This document shows, one piece after another, positions 48,349 to 57,591 of a stretch of 64,000 nt of DNA. A program made the position numbers and the translations under genes. Source of the DNA: Streptomyces sp. NBC_00525 (GTDB lineage: Bacteria; Actinomycetota; Actinomycetes; Streptomycetales; Streptomycetaceae). The notes beneath the pieces are model-generated. The model was given only the letters and a program-made list of their open reading frames with translations, made no database searches and was not told where the DNA came from. Positions within the stretch are counted from its first letter, which is position 1, and each line of letters starts with the position of its first letter. Location of the stretch: positions 4,464,001-4,528,000 of the forward strand of contig NZ_CP107834.1 in NCBI RefSeq assembly GCF_036346595.1, in the 5' to 3' direction.

Positions 48349-50256
48349 ATGCCCACGCGCCACGACATCCGTAACGTAGCCATCGTCGCCCACGTCGACC
48401 ACGGCAAGACGACCATCGTCGACGCCATGCTCAAGCAGGCCGGCTCGTTCGCCGCGCACGCGGCCGAGTCGCTCGACGACCGCATGATGGACTCGAACGA
48501 CCTGGAGCGTGAGAAGGGCATCACGATCCTGGCCAAGAACACGGCGGTCAAGTACCACCCGAAGGATGGCGGCGACGTCATCACGATCAACATCATCGAC
48601 ACCCCCGGCCACGCCGACTTCGGCGGCGAGGTGGAGCGCGGTCTGTCGATGGTCGACGCGGTGGTCCTGCTCGTGGACGCCTCCGAGGGTCCGCTCCCGC
48701 AGACCCGCTTCGTGCTGCGCAAGGCGCTCCAGCAGCGCCTGCCCGTCATCCTGTGCATCAACAAGACGGACCGCCCGGACTCGCGCATCGACGAGGTCGT
48801 CAACGAGACCTACGACCTCTTCCTCGACCTGGACGCGGACGAGGAGCAGATCGAATTCCCGATCGTCTACGCGTGCGGCCGTGACGGCGTCGCCTCGCTG
48901 ACCAAGCCGGAGGACGGCACGGTCCCGGCGGACTCCACCAACCTGGAGCCCTTCTTCACCGCGATCCTGGAGCACGTCCCGGCCCCGACGTACGAGGAGG
49001 ACGCCCCGCTCCAGGCGCACGTCACCAACCTCGACGCCGACAACTTCCTCGGCCGCATCGCGCTGCTCCGCGTCGAGCAGGGCGAGCTGCGCAAGGGCCA
49101 GACGGTCGCCTGGATCAAGCGCGACGGCTCGATCCAGAACGTGCGCATCACCGAGCTGATGATGACCGAGGCGCTCACCCGCAAGCCCGCCGAGGTGGCC
49201 GGCCCCGGTGACATCTGCGCCGTCGCCGGTATCCCGGAGATCATGATCGGTGAGACCCTCGCCGACCCGGAGAACCCGGTCGCGCTGCCGCTGATCACGG
49301 TGGACGAGCCCGCGATCTCGATGACCATCGGCACCAACACCTCGCCGCTGGTCGGCCGGGGCGGCACGGGCAAGGGCGCGGACGCCAAGGCCGCGGTCAA
49401 GGACCGCAAGGTCACCGCCCGCCAGGTGAAGGACCGCCTGGAGCGCGAGCTGATCGGCAACGTGTCGCTGCGCGTCCTGGAGACCGAGCGCCCCGACGCC
49501 TGGGAGGTGCAGGGCCGCGGTGAGCTGGCGCTGGCCATCCTGGTCGAGCAGATGCGCCGCGAGGGCTTCGAGATGACCATCGGCAAGCCGCAGGTGGTCA
49601 CCAAGGACGTGGACGGCAAGGTCCACGAGCCCGTCGAGCGCATGACGATCGACGTGCCCGAGGAGCACATGGGCGCCGTCACGCAGCTCATGGGCGTCCG
49701 CAAGGGCCGTATGGACAACATGTCGAACCACGGCTCCGGCTGGGTCCGCATGGAGTTCATCGTGCCGTCGCGCGGCCTGATCGGCTTCCGTACCGAGTTC
49801 CTGACGAACACCCGCGGTACGGGCATCGCGCACTCCATCCACGAGGGCCACGAGCCGTGGTTCGGCCCCCTGTCGACCCGTAACAACGGTTCGCTGGTCG
49901 CCGACCGCGCCGGTGCCGTCACCGCCTTCGCGATGACGAACCTCCAGGAGCGCGGCGTGCTGTTCACCGACCCCGGCACCGAGGTGTACGAGGGCATGAT
50001 CGTCGGCGAGAACTCGCGCTCCGACGACATGGACGTGAACATCACCAAGGAGAAGAAGCTCACGAACATGCGGTCCTCGTCGGCCGACTCGTTCGAGGCG
50101 ATCGTGCCGCCGCGCAAGCTCTCCCTGGAGCAGTCCCTGGAGTTCTGCCGCGACGACGAGTGCGTCGAGGTGACCCCGGAGTCCGTCCGCATCCGCAAGG
50201 TCGTCCTCGACCAGAAGGAGCGCAACCGCGCCGCGTCGCGCGCCAAGCACGGCTGA
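48349..50256 (+). CDS. typA: Ribosome-associated translational GTPase TypA/BipA
   Basis: 635 residues, the usual length. EF-G-like GTPase: AHVDHGKTT (G1), DTPGHADFGGEV (G3), NKTD (G4). Domains II, III, V and the unique C-terminal domain follow (RGLIGFRTEFLTNTRGTG, AHSIHEGHEP). It binds the ribosome and is needed for assembly or stress adaptation. The ATG at 48349 gives the conserved start MPTRHDIRNVAIVAHVDHG; earlier in-frame residues are rejected. Confidence 0.97.
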   Translation: MPTRHDIRNVAIVAHVDHGKTTIVDAMLKQAGSFAAHAAESLDDRMMDSNDLEREKGITILAKNTAVKYHPKDGGDVITINIIDTPGHADFGGEVERGLSMVDAVVLLVDASEGPLPQTRFVLRKALQQRLPVILCINKTDRPDSRIDEVVNETYDLFLDLDADEEQIEFPIVYACGRDGVASLTKPEDGTVPADSTNLEPFFTAILEHVPAPTYEEDAPLQAHVTNLDADNFLGRIALLRVEQGELRKGQTVAWIKRDGSIQNVRITELMMTEALTRKPAEVAGPGDICAVAGIPEIMIGETLADPENPVALPLITVDEPAISMTIGTNTSPLVGRGGTGKGADAKAAVKDRKVTARQVKDRLERELIGNVSLRVLETERPDAWEVQGRGELALAILVEQMRREGFEMTIGKPQVVTKDVDGKVHEPVERMTIDVPEEHMGAVTQLMGVRKGRMDNMSNHGSGWVRMEFIVPSRGLIGFRTEFLTNTRGTGIAHSIHEGHEPWFGPLSTRNNGSLVADRAGAVTAFAMTNLQERGVLFTDPGTEVYEGMIVGENSRSDDMDVNITKEKKLTNMRSSSADSFEAIVPPRKLSLEQSLEFCRDDECVEVTPESVRIRKVVLDQKERNRAASRAKHG

Positions 50257-50311
50257 GCCGTCACCGCCAGTCGCTTTTCGGCCGACGATCCGTCAGCTCA
50301 AGGCATTGCCC

Positions 50312-50352
50312 AAGCGCAGGGCCCTCACAGACACTGTGGGGGCCCTGCGCCT
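50312..50352 (+). terminator. Terminator of typA
   Basis: GCGCAGGGCCC ... GGGCCCTGCGC with an inner CTCACAG/CTGTGGG match gives a long stem, 56 bp beyond the stop. Confidence 0.8.
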
Positions 50353-50717
50353 TGGTCAACCGGTTTTCGGGGCGATCCGTCCAGTATTTGAGACACAATA
50401 GTCCGATAATCGGAGGTTGCTCTCCGAAACATGTGTTAACAGTCCGTTTCGGGGGTGTCTGTCTGGGATCACTTTGTCCGGATTTTGGTCCGCGCAAGTG
50501 ACGGATGTTGTCAAACCGAGACCCTTTAAGTGTGGTTTACGGCCCAGACGTACTTAATAGTTGGCTCCGTTGAGCTCGGGTCAATGGGTCACGCACTGTG
50601 GGGAGTGCGCCGACTCACGAGCACACTAGGGGCACTGAACGATCACCGTCAGGGGTGTCGGTGTATCGACCCAGTGCCCTTCTTGTAGTCAAAAGTGGAC
50701 TCATGAGGAGGAAACCC
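50353..50717 (+). promoter_or_regulatory. Long AT-richer leader of the first oligopeptide permease operon
   Basis: 365 bp without a gene, distinctly AT-richer than the surroundings (TTTAAG, TTAATAG, GTGTTAACAG), as expected of a heavily regulated promoter. Candidate -10 sites such as TTAATA near 50556 are present, but no pair could be fixed. The GAGGAGG ribosome site is at 50704-50710. Confidence 0.4.
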
Positions 50718-52361
50718 ATGCGTGGTGCCAAGAGCGCCAAGTGGGTCGCGGGAGCGGCCATCATCGCCCTGGCTGCGACCGCCTGTGGTGGCGGCGACAG
50801 CGACGGTGACAAGGGCAACAAGAGCAGCGCCAAGGGTGCTGTGAACCCGGACGGCTTCTTCTCCGTCGAGGTCGGTGAGCCGCAGAACCCGCTGCAGCCG
50901 GCCAACACGATGGAGTCGAACGGCAGCATCGTCACCGACGCGATCTTCTCGCAGCTGGTGGACTACGACGCCTCCGGCAAGCTGGAGATGATCAACGCCG
51001 AGTCCGTCGAGACCACGGACAGCAAGCTCTGGACCGTCAAGCTCAAGAAGGACTGGAAGTTCCACGACGGCACCCCCGTCACGGCCGAGTCCTACATCAA
51101 GGCCTGGAACTGGGCCGCCAACATCAAGAACAACCAGACCAACGCGTCCTGGTTCGGCGACATCAAGGGCTACACCGACGTCCACCCCGAGGACGCCAAG
51201 GCCAAGCCGAAGTCGGACACCATGTCCGGTCTGAAGAAGGTGGACGACTACACGTTCACCATCGAGCTCAACGCCCCGCTGCCGTACTTCTCGTACAAGC
51301 TCGGCTACACCGTCTTCTCGCCGCTGCCCGAGTCCTTCTACGCCGACCCGAAGGCCGCCGGTGAGAAGCCGGTCGGCAACGGCGCGTACAAGTTCGTCAG
51401 CTGGGACCACAAGAAGCAGATCAAGGTCGAGCGCAACGACGACTACAAGGGTGCCGACAAGGCGAAGAACGGTGGTGTGATCTTCAAGAACTACACCACC
51501 CTCGAGACCGCCTACGAGGACCTGAAGTCCGGCAACGTCGACGTGCTGCGCCAGATCGGCCCGAAGGACCTCCCGGTCTACCGGTCCGACCTCGGCGACC
51601 GCGCGGTGGACAAGGCGTACTCGGCGATCCAGACCATCGCCGTGGCCTTCTACACCGACCAGTGGAAGAACATCGACCCGAAGGTCATCCAGGGCCTGTC
51701 GATGGGCATCGACCGCGACACGATCACCAAGACCGTGCTGCAGGGCACCCGCGAGCCGGCCACCGGCTGGGTCGCCAAGGGCGTGCTCGGCTTCCAGCCG
51801 AACGCGACCGGCGACGTCACCAAGTACGACCCCGCCAAGGCCAAGCAGCTCATCAAGGACGGCGGCGGCGTCCCGGGCAACAAGATCTCGATCCAGTTCA
51901 ACGCCGACGGCGGCCACAAGGAATGGGTCGAGGCGGTCTGCAACAGCATCACGCAGTCGACCGGCGTCAAGTGCACCGGCGACTCGAAGGCCGACTTCCA
52001 GGCCGACACCAACGCGCGTGACGACAAGCAGGTCAAGTCCCTGTACCGCTCCGGCTGGGTGCTCGACTACCCGGTGAACGCCAACTTCATCTCGGACCTG
52101 TTCCGTACCGGCGCCGCGGGCAACCAGGGCGACTTCTCGAACAAGGGCCTGGACGCGGAGATCAAGAAGGCCGACTCCGCCGCCTCCCTCGACGAGTCCG
52201 TCGCCGCGTACCAGAAGATCGAGAAGGAGCTGGTGAACTACATGCCCTCCATCCCGCTCTGGTACTACAAGGTCAACGCCGGCTACTCGGAGAAGGTCCA
52301 GAACGTCGACTACGCCCAGGACGGCGACCCGATCCTGACGCAGATCGAAGTCAAGAAGTAA
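50718..52361 (+). CDS. Oligopeptide-binding lipoprotein, ABC operon 1 (BldKB-like)
   Basis: 547 residues. The ATG at 50718 follows AGGAGGAAACCC; an in-frame ATG at 50703 overlaps that ribosome site and is rejected. Lipoprotein signal with lipobox ATAC. SBP_bac_5 fold: EPQNPLQPANTMESNGSIVTDAIF, KKDWKFHDGTPVTAESYIKAW, DYPVNANFISDLF. It delivers peptides to the permease encoded next. A paralogue with the same N-terminal layout begins at 57592. In Streptomyces related importers (BldK) are needed for aerial mycelium formation. Confidence 0.93.
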   Translation: MRGAKSAKWVAGAAIIALAATACGGGDSDGDKGNKSSAKGAVNPDGFFSVEVGEPQNPLQPANTMESNGSIVTDAIFSQLVDYDASGKLEMINAESVETTDSKLWTVKLKKDWKFHDGTPVTAESYIKAWNWAANIKNNQTNASWFGDIKGYTDVHPEDAKAKPKSDTMSGLKKVDDYTFTIELNAPLPYFSYKLGYTVFSPLPESFYADPKAAGEKPVGNGAYKFVSWDHKKQIKVERNDDYKGADKAKNGGVIFKNYTTLETAYEDLKSGNVDVLRQIGPKDLPVYRSDLGDRAVDKAYSAIQTIAVAFYTDQWKNIDPKVIQGLSMGIDRDTITKTVLQGTREPATGWVAKGVLGFQPNATGDVTKYDPAKAKQLIKDGGGVPGNKISIQFNADGGHKEWVEAVCNSITQSTGVKCTGDSKADFQADTNARDDKQVKSLYRSGWVLDYPVNANFISDLFRTGAAGNQGDFSNKGLDAEIKKADSAASLDESVAAYQKIEKELVNYMPSIPLWYYKVNAGYSEKVQNVDYAQDGDPILTQIEVKK

Positions 52362-52386
52362 CCACACCGACGTAGTCCGCGCGCAC

Positions 52387-52417
52387 GCGCGGGACCACTG
52401 CTGAAACGGTCCCGCGC
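52387..52417 (+). terminator. Intra-operon hairpin between binding protein and permease (operon 1)
   Basis: GCGCGGGACC-11 nt-GGTCCCGCGC, a perfect 10-bp stem 26 bp past the binding-protein stop. Likely a partial terminator or 3'-end stabiliser that keeps binding-protein mRNA in excess over permease mRNA. Confidence 0.65.
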
Positions 52418-52528
52418 CTGCCGCACGCAGTGGCCGGGGGGCCCTTCCACGCAACCGACCCACCCTTCAGGGGCAGTCGGCACGGGGAAGGGCCCGTTGG
52501 CTGCCGCCGCCTATTACATGGAGGCATG

Positions 52529-53461
52529 ATGGGGCGCTATGTCGCACGACGACTGCTCCAGATGATCCCGGTCTTCCTCGGGACAACGCTGCTGATCTTC
52601 CTGATGGTCTACACGCTGCCCGGCGACCCCGTGCGCGGGCTCTTCGGGGACAAGGGGGCCGACCCGGCCACTCTGGAAGCGATGCGGCACAAGCTCGGAC
52701 TGGACCAGCCGATTCTGGTGCAGTACTGGGACTACATGAAGGGCATGATCCTTCATCAGGACTTCGGCGACCAGATAGCCAGCGGGCGCCCCGTCACCGA
52801 CGTGCTCGGCGACGCCTTCCCGGTCACCCTGCGCCTTGCGGGCATGGCGTTCGTCATCGAGATCATCCTCGGCATCGGCCTGGGCATGATCGCGGGTCTG
52901 CGGGCCGGCCGGCTGGCCGACAACGCGGTCCTCATCCTGACGCTGCTGATCATCTCGATCCCGGTCTTCGTGCTGGCGCACATCGTGAAGTCCGTCTTCG
53001 CCGACCAGCTGGGCATCATCTCGCCCAACGTCTCCAACGAGGCGACCTGGAGCGAACTGGTGACGCCGGCCATCGTGCTCGGCTCGCTCTCCCTCGCGTA
53101 CGTGGCACGACTGACCCGTACGACGATGGCCGAGAATCTGCGGTCCGACTACATGCGTACGGCCGTCGCCAAGGGACTTCCCAAGCGCCGCATCATCGGT
53201 GTGCACCTGATGCGCAACTCGATGATCCCCGTCATCACCTTCCTCGGCACCGACCTGGGCGCCCTGATGGGCGGTGCGGTCGTCACCGAGTCCGTCTTCA
53301 ACGTCAAGGGCGTCGGCGGCACCATCGTCGAGTCGATCACCCGGCGTGAGGGCACCACCCTGGTGGGCCTCGTCACCATCCTGGTGCTCGTCTACCTGTT
53401 CATGACCCTGATCGTCGACCTGCTGTACGCGGTCCTGGACCCGAGGATCCGTTATGCCTGA
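52529..53461 (+). CDS. Oligopeptide ABC permease (first), operon 1
   Basis: 310 residues, six TM helices: N-terminal RLLQMIPVFLGTTLLIFLMV and the binding-protein-dependent transport domain with the EAA loop (RSDYMRTAVAKGLPKRRIIGVH). Start: ATGATG at 52526/52529 with GGAGG; the second ATG gives better spacing. The stop overlaps the next start (ATGCCTGA). DppB/OppB type. Confidence 0.93.
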   Translation: MGRYVARRLLQMIPVFLGTTLLIFLMVYTLPGDPVRGLFGDKGADPATLEAMRHKLGLDQPILVQYWDYMKGMILHQDFGDQIASGRPVTDVLGDAFPVTLRLAGMAFVIEIILGIGLGMIAGLRAGRLADNAVLILTLLIISIPVFVLAHIVKSVFADQLGIISPNVSNEATWSELVTPAIVLGSLSLAYVARLTRTTMAENLRSDYMRTAVAKGLPKRRIIGVHLMRNSMIPVITFLGTDLGALMGGAVVTESVFNVKGVGGTIVESITRREGTTLVGLVTILVLVYLFMTLIVDLLYAVLDPRIRYA

Positions 53462-54401
53462 CGTGACCAAGACCGCACCCGCGCCCCAGGACGTCAACGG
53501 ACCCGTGACGGACCCGACCGCCGTCGTGAAGGCCGCCAAGGCACGCAGCCTGTGGGGCGACGCCTGGGCCGACCTGCGGCGCAACCCCTACTTCCTGGTG
53601 TCGTCCGTCCTCATCGTCATCCTCCTGGTGATAGCCGTCTTCCCCGGCTGGTTCACCGGGGCTTCGGCGACCCACGCGGACCTCGGCAAGCACTTCCTGA
53701 AGAAGCCCGAGCTCGGCAAGATCGGCTCGGAGGGCTGGCTCGGCTACGACGGGCAGGGCCGCAGCGTCTACGCCCGCGTCATCTACGGCACCCGCGCCTC
53801 GATCACCGTCGGCGTCTGCGTCACCGTGCTGGTGACGCTCTTCGGCGGCCTCATCGGCATGCTGTCCGGGTTCTTCGGCGGCTGGGTGGACTCGCTCCTC
53901 ACCGGCTTCACCAACATCTTCCTCGGCCTGCCCTTCCTGCTCGGCGCGATGGTCGTCCTCCAGTCCTTCAGCGAGCGCAAGGTGTGGGTCGTCGTCCTCG
54001 CCCTGGCGTTCCTCGGCTGGACCCAGATCGCCCGAGTCATGCGTGGCGCGGTGATCACCGCCAAGGAGGCCGACTACGTCCAGGCGGCCCGCGCCCTCGG
54101 CGCGGGGACCACCCGGATCATGTTCCGGCACATCCTGCCGAACGTGATGGCGCCCGTGATCGTCGTCGCCACCATCTCGCTGGGTGTGTACATCTCGGCC
54201 GAGGCGACCCTGTCGTACCTGGGTCTCGGTCTCGCCGACCCGACCATCTCGTGGGGCATCGACATCTCGACCGGTTCGAACCAGATCCGGGTGGCGCAGC
54301 ACATCCTGATCTACCCGTCGATCATGCTCAGCATCACCGTTCTGGCGTTCATCATGCTCGGCGAAGCCGTCCGCAACGCCCTCGATCCGAAGTCGCGATA
54401 G
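53454..54401 (+). CDS. Oligopeptide ABC permease (second), operon 1
   Basis: 315 residues, DppC/OppC type with a cytoplasmic N terminus of about 50 residues, then TM helices and the EAA region (EADYVQAARALGAGTTRIMFRHILPN). It starts inside the previous stop (8-nt overlap) and forms the heteromeric channel with the upstream permease. Confidence 0.93.
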   Translation: MPDVTKTAPAPQDVNGPVTDPTAVVKAAKARSLWGDAWADLRRNPYFLVSSVLIVILLVIAVFPGWFTGASATHADLGKHFLKKPELGKIGSEGWLGYDGQGRSVYARVIYGTRASITVGVCVTVLVTLFGGLIGMLSGFFGGWVDSLLTGFTNIFLGLPFLLGAMVVLQSFSERKVWVVVLALAFLGWTQIARVMRGAVITAKEADYVQAARALGAGTTRIMFRHILPNVMAPVIVVATISLGVYISAEATLSYLGLGLADPTISWGIDISTGSNQIRVAQHILIYPSIMLSITVLAFIMLGEAVRNALDPKSR

Positions 54402-54411
54402 GAGGGCGAAC

Positions 54412-55470
54412 GTGGCCACCATCAACAAGACCGCCGAAGTCCCGTCCGCACGCCGGGGGGACGACCACGTCGGTCCCCTGCTCGAAGTCCGTGACCTGCA
54501 CGTGGAGTTCCACACCCGCGACGGTGTGGCCAAGGCCGTCAACGGTGTCAACTACAGCGTGGACGCCGGCGAGACCCTCGCCGTCCTCGGTGAGTCCGGC
54601 TCGGGCAAGTCCGTGACGGCGCAGGCCATCATGGGCATCCTCGACATGCCGCCCGGAAAGATCCCGCAGGGCGAGATCCTCTTCCGCGGCCAGGACATGC
54701 TCAAGATGTCCTACGAGGAGCGCCGCAAGATCCGCGGCCAGAAGATCGCCATGATCTTCCAGGACGCGCTCTCCTCGCTGAACCCGGTCCTCACCGTCGG
54801 CTACCAGCTCGGCGAGATGTTCCGGGTCCACCAGGGCCTGTCCAAGAAGGAAGCCCGCGCCAAGGCCATCGAGCTGATGGACCAGGTGAAGATCCCGGCC
54901 GCCGCGGCCCGGGTCTCGGACTACCCGCACCAGTTCTCCGGCGGTATGCGCCAGCGCATCATGATCGCGATGGCGCTCGCCCTGGAGCCGGACCTGATCA
55001 TCGCGGACGAGCCGACCACCGCGCTCGACGTGACCGTCCAGGCCCAGGTGATGGACCTGCTCGCGGAGCTCCAGCGCGAGTACAACATGGGCCTGATCCT
55101 CATCACCCACGACCTGGGTGTCGTCGCCGACGTCGCCGACAAGATCGCGGTGATGTACGCGGGCCGGATCGTCGAGACCGCCCCGGTGCACGACATCTAC
55201 AAGGCGCCCGCGCACCCGTACACCAAGGGTCTGCTGGCCTCGATCCCGCGCCTGGACCAGAAGGGCCAGGAGCTCTTCGCGATCAAGGGCCTGCCGCCCA
55301 ACCTGCTGAACGTGCCCTCGGGCTGTGCGTTCAACCCGCGCTGCACCGTGGCCCAGGACATCTGCCGTTCCGACATCCCGGCCCTCCAGCCGGTGACCGG
55401 ACAGGACGGCACCGAGCTGGCCGGCCGCCGCAGCGCCTGTCACTTCTGGAAGGAGACGATCCATGGCTGA
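54412..55470 (+). CDS. Oligopeptide ABC transporter ATPase (DppD-type), operon 1
   Basis: 352 residues. Walker [11 protein letters not shown]-loop [10 protein letters not shown], signature FSGGMRQR, Walker [15 protein letters not shown]-loop LITHDLGV, and the C-terminal oligo-peptide domain with CAFNPRC cysteines (an iron-sulphur-like CysX motif in this family). GTG start with AGGAGG 6 nt upstream. Confidence 0.95.
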   Translation: MATINKTAEVPSARRGDDHVGPLLEVRDLHVEFHTRDGVAKAVNGVNYSVDAGETLAVLGESGSGKSVTAQAIMGILDMPPGKIPQGEILFRGQDMLKMSYEERRKIRGQKIAMIFQDALSSLNPVLTVGYQLGEMFRVHQGLSKKEARAKAIELMDQVKIPAAAARVSDYPHQFSGGMRQRIMIAMALALEPDLIIADEPTTALDVTVQAQVMDLLAELQREYNMGLILITHDLGVVADVADKIAVMYAGRIVETAPVHDIYKAPAHPYTKGLLASIPRLDQKGQELFAIKGLPPNLLNVPSGCAFNPRCTVAQDICRSDIPALQPVTGQDGTELAGRRSACHFWKETIHG

Positions 55471-56608
55471 CATCTCGAAGGAGCCCGTGGACGCCACGCC
55501 CAACGTCTCCGACGTCGAGACCGTCGACGCGGCGAGCGAGGCGGAGGCCGTTGCCGCCATCGACGCGCCCGTGTCGAAGGGCGAGCCGATCCTCCAGGTG
55601 CGCAACCTCGTCAAGCACTTCCCGCTGACGCAGGGCATCCTCTTCAAGAAGCAGGTCGGCGCGGTCAAGGCCGTCGACGGCATCTCGTTCGACCTGTACG
55701 CGGGCGAGACCCTCGGCATCGTCGGCGAGTCCGGCTGCGGCAAGTCCACGGTCGCCAAGCTCCTGATGACGCTGGAGCGGGCCACCGCGGGCGAGGTCTT
55801 CTTCAAGGGCCAGGACATCACCAAGCTGTCCGGCCGCGCGCTGAAGGCCGTGCGCCGCAACATCCAGATGGTGTTCCAGGACCCGTACACCTCGCTCAAC
55901 CCCCGTATGACGGTGGGCGACATCATCGGCGAGACGTACGAGATCCACCCCGAGGTGGTCCCCAAGGGCGACCGGCGGCGCAGGGTCCAGGACCTGCTGG
56001 ACGTCGTCGGCCTCAACCCGGAGTACATCAACCGCTACCCGCACCAGTTCTCCGGCGGCCAGCGCCAGCGCATCGGCATCGCCCGCGGCCTCGCGCTCAA
56101 CCCGGAGATCATCATCTGCGACGAGCCGGTCTCCGCGCTCGACGTGTCGGTGCAGGCGCAGGTCGTCAACCTGATGGAGAAGCTCCAGGACGAGTTCAAC
56201 CTCTCCTACCTCTTCATCGCGCACGACCTGTCGATCGTGCGGCACATCTCCGACCGGGTCGGCGTCATGTACCTCGGCAAGATGGCCGAGATCGGTACGG
56301 ACGTCCAGATCTACGACCACCCGACGCACCCCTACACCCAGGCGCTGCTGTCGGCGGTCCCGGTCCCCGACCCGGCCGCCCGCGAGGGCCGCGAGCGGAT
56401 CATCCTCAGCGGTGACGTCCCCTCGCCGGCCACCCCGCCGTCCGGCTGCCGCTTCCGCACCCGCTGCTGGAAGGCGCAGGAGAAGTGCGCCACCGAGGTG
56501 CCGCTCCTCGCGGTCCCCGAGCGCTTCAAGGACACGAAGTCGCCGGCCGCCCACGAGTCGGCCTGCCACTTCGCGGAGGAGAAGGACGTGGTCGGCGCGG
56601 CCTCGTAA
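55463..56608 (+). CDS. Oligopeptide ABC transporter ATPase (DppF-type), operon 1
   Basis: 381 residues. An acidic N-terminal extension of about 45 residues precedes the ATPase: [52 protein letters not shown]-terminal cysteine motif [14 protein letters not shown]. Starts inside the upstream stop (ATGGCTGA). Partner of the DppD-type ATPase. Confidence 0.95.
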   Translation: MADISKEPVDATPNVSDVETVDAASEAEAVAAIDAPVSKGEPILQVRNLVKHFPLTQGILFKKQVGAVKAVDGISFDLYAGETLGIVGESGCGKSTVAKLLMTLERATAGEVFFKGQDITKLSGRALKAVRRNIQMVFQDPYTSLNPRMTVGDIIGETYEIHPEVVPKGDRRRRVQDLLDVVGLNPEYINRYPHQFSGGQRQRIGIARGLALNPEIIICDEPVSALDVSVQAQVVNLMEKLQDEFNLSYLFIAHDLSIVRHISDRVGVMYLGKMAEIGTDVQIYDHPTHPYTQALLSAVPVPDPAAREGRERIILSGDVPSPATPPSGCRFRTRCWKAQEKCATEVPLLAVPERFKDTKSPAAHESACHFAEEKDVVGAAS

Positions 56609-56623
56609 CGCCGCGCACGGCGG

Positions 56624-56659
56624 AAGGCGCCCCGGAACCCATCGGTTCCGGGGCGCCTT
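56624..56659. terminator. Terminator of ABC operon 1
   Basis: AAGGCGCCCCGGAACC-CATC-GGTTCCGGGGCGCCTT: perfect 16-bp stem, 15 bp past the stop. It also separates the convergent secreted-protein gene. Confidence 0.9.
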
Positions 56660-56734
56660 CGTCGTCGTACCGGGGCCGTCCGGGCGGTCCGTCACCCTCC
56701 GCTGTTCATGACGGTTCGCGCCGGGCCCGCCGTG

Positions 56735-57271
56735 CTACTGGTACTGGATGCCCCAGAGGTTGTTGTTCCGCTTCACCGGGGCGATGTTGTTGCTCTTCTT
56801 CCAGACCTTGCTCTTCTTGCAGCCGCCGGTGTTCTTGGGCACCATCCGGTACTTCGTCACGCTGAAGCCCTTGGCCTCGTGGTACATCATCAGCCGGCCG
56901 CGGGTCTTGCCCTTCTTCTTCTCCACCTTGGCGGCATACGTCCAGGTGTCCGACTTGGACCAGGTCTTGCCGACGGAGACGCTGAAGGAGGTCGACGCCT
57001 TGGCGAAGATGATGCCCGCCTCGGCGCCGACGGTCGCCGTCCCGGTCGCGGTCCAGGAACCGGTCTTGTTCTTGGCGTAGGAGATGGTCACGCCGGGCTT
57101 CGCCCAGTCGCTGTGCACCTGGGTGGCGCGCCAGACGGTCTTCTTGTCGCCGATCGAGTAGATGGGGCTGCTGTCGCAGGCCGGTCCCGCCACCGCGGGG
57201 GCGGCGGCCCCGGCCACGATGCCGGCGCCGAGCAGAGCGGTGGTGAGGGTGGTACTGATGACGCGCTTCAC
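56735..57271 (-). CDS. Secreted protein of unknown function (178 aa)
   Basis: A GTG at 57271 with AGGAGG 6 nt upstream gives a signal peptide (KRVISTTLTTALLGAGIVAG ... AVA) and a mature, Lys- and Ser-rich protein with beta-strand character (SWTATGTATVGAEAGIIFAKA, SFSVSVGKTWSKSDTWTYAAKV) and two cysteines. It resembles pore-forming or adhesin-like beta proteins only in composition. No family recognised. It sits between the two permease operons on the opposite strand; the 320-bp gap to operon 2 holds both promoters. Confidence 0.75.
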   Translation of the reverse strand: MKRVISTTLTTALLGAGIVAGAAAPAVAGPACDSSPIYSIGDKKTVWRATQVHSDWAKPGVTISYAKNKTGSWTATGTATVGAEAGIIFAKASTSFSVSVGKTWSKSDTWTYAAKVEKKKGKTRGRLMMYHEAKGFSVTKYRMVPKNTGGCKKSKVWKKSNNIAPVKRNNNLWGIQYQ

Positions 57272-57591
57272 GCAGGTCCTCCTGTACGTGGGCCTTCTCG
57301 GGTGGTGCACGCGTCACGTTATGGATGAACACCGGTGATATGTAAGGGAATTGATGGAGTATTGAGGTTCTGTGCGGGGAAGCGCGGATTCCGTTCCCGC
57401 CGCCCCGCCGGGCGGGGAACCGCGCCGGTGCCGCGCCCGGCGTCCCGGCCTCGTGGAGTGCGTCCGCACCCCCGCCCTACGGCCCCTTTTGCACCCTTGA
57501 TGACACGTATGGCGGGTGTATGTATGCATCGGGACCGTTATAGGGTGATATTTATCCTCACGTGAGCCGGAGCACTATGAGGAGGCACTCC

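Noticed and set aside
45958..50250. Minus-strand open frame of 1430 codons
   Set aside because: Antisense shadow of the solute-binding lipoprotein and typA, both of which have clear motifs on the plus strand.
50718..56608. Naming operon 1 as the bldK locus
   Set aside because: Gene order is binding protein, permease, permease, ATPase, ATPase; as I recall the classical bldK locus begins with a permease. Similarity supports BldK-like only.
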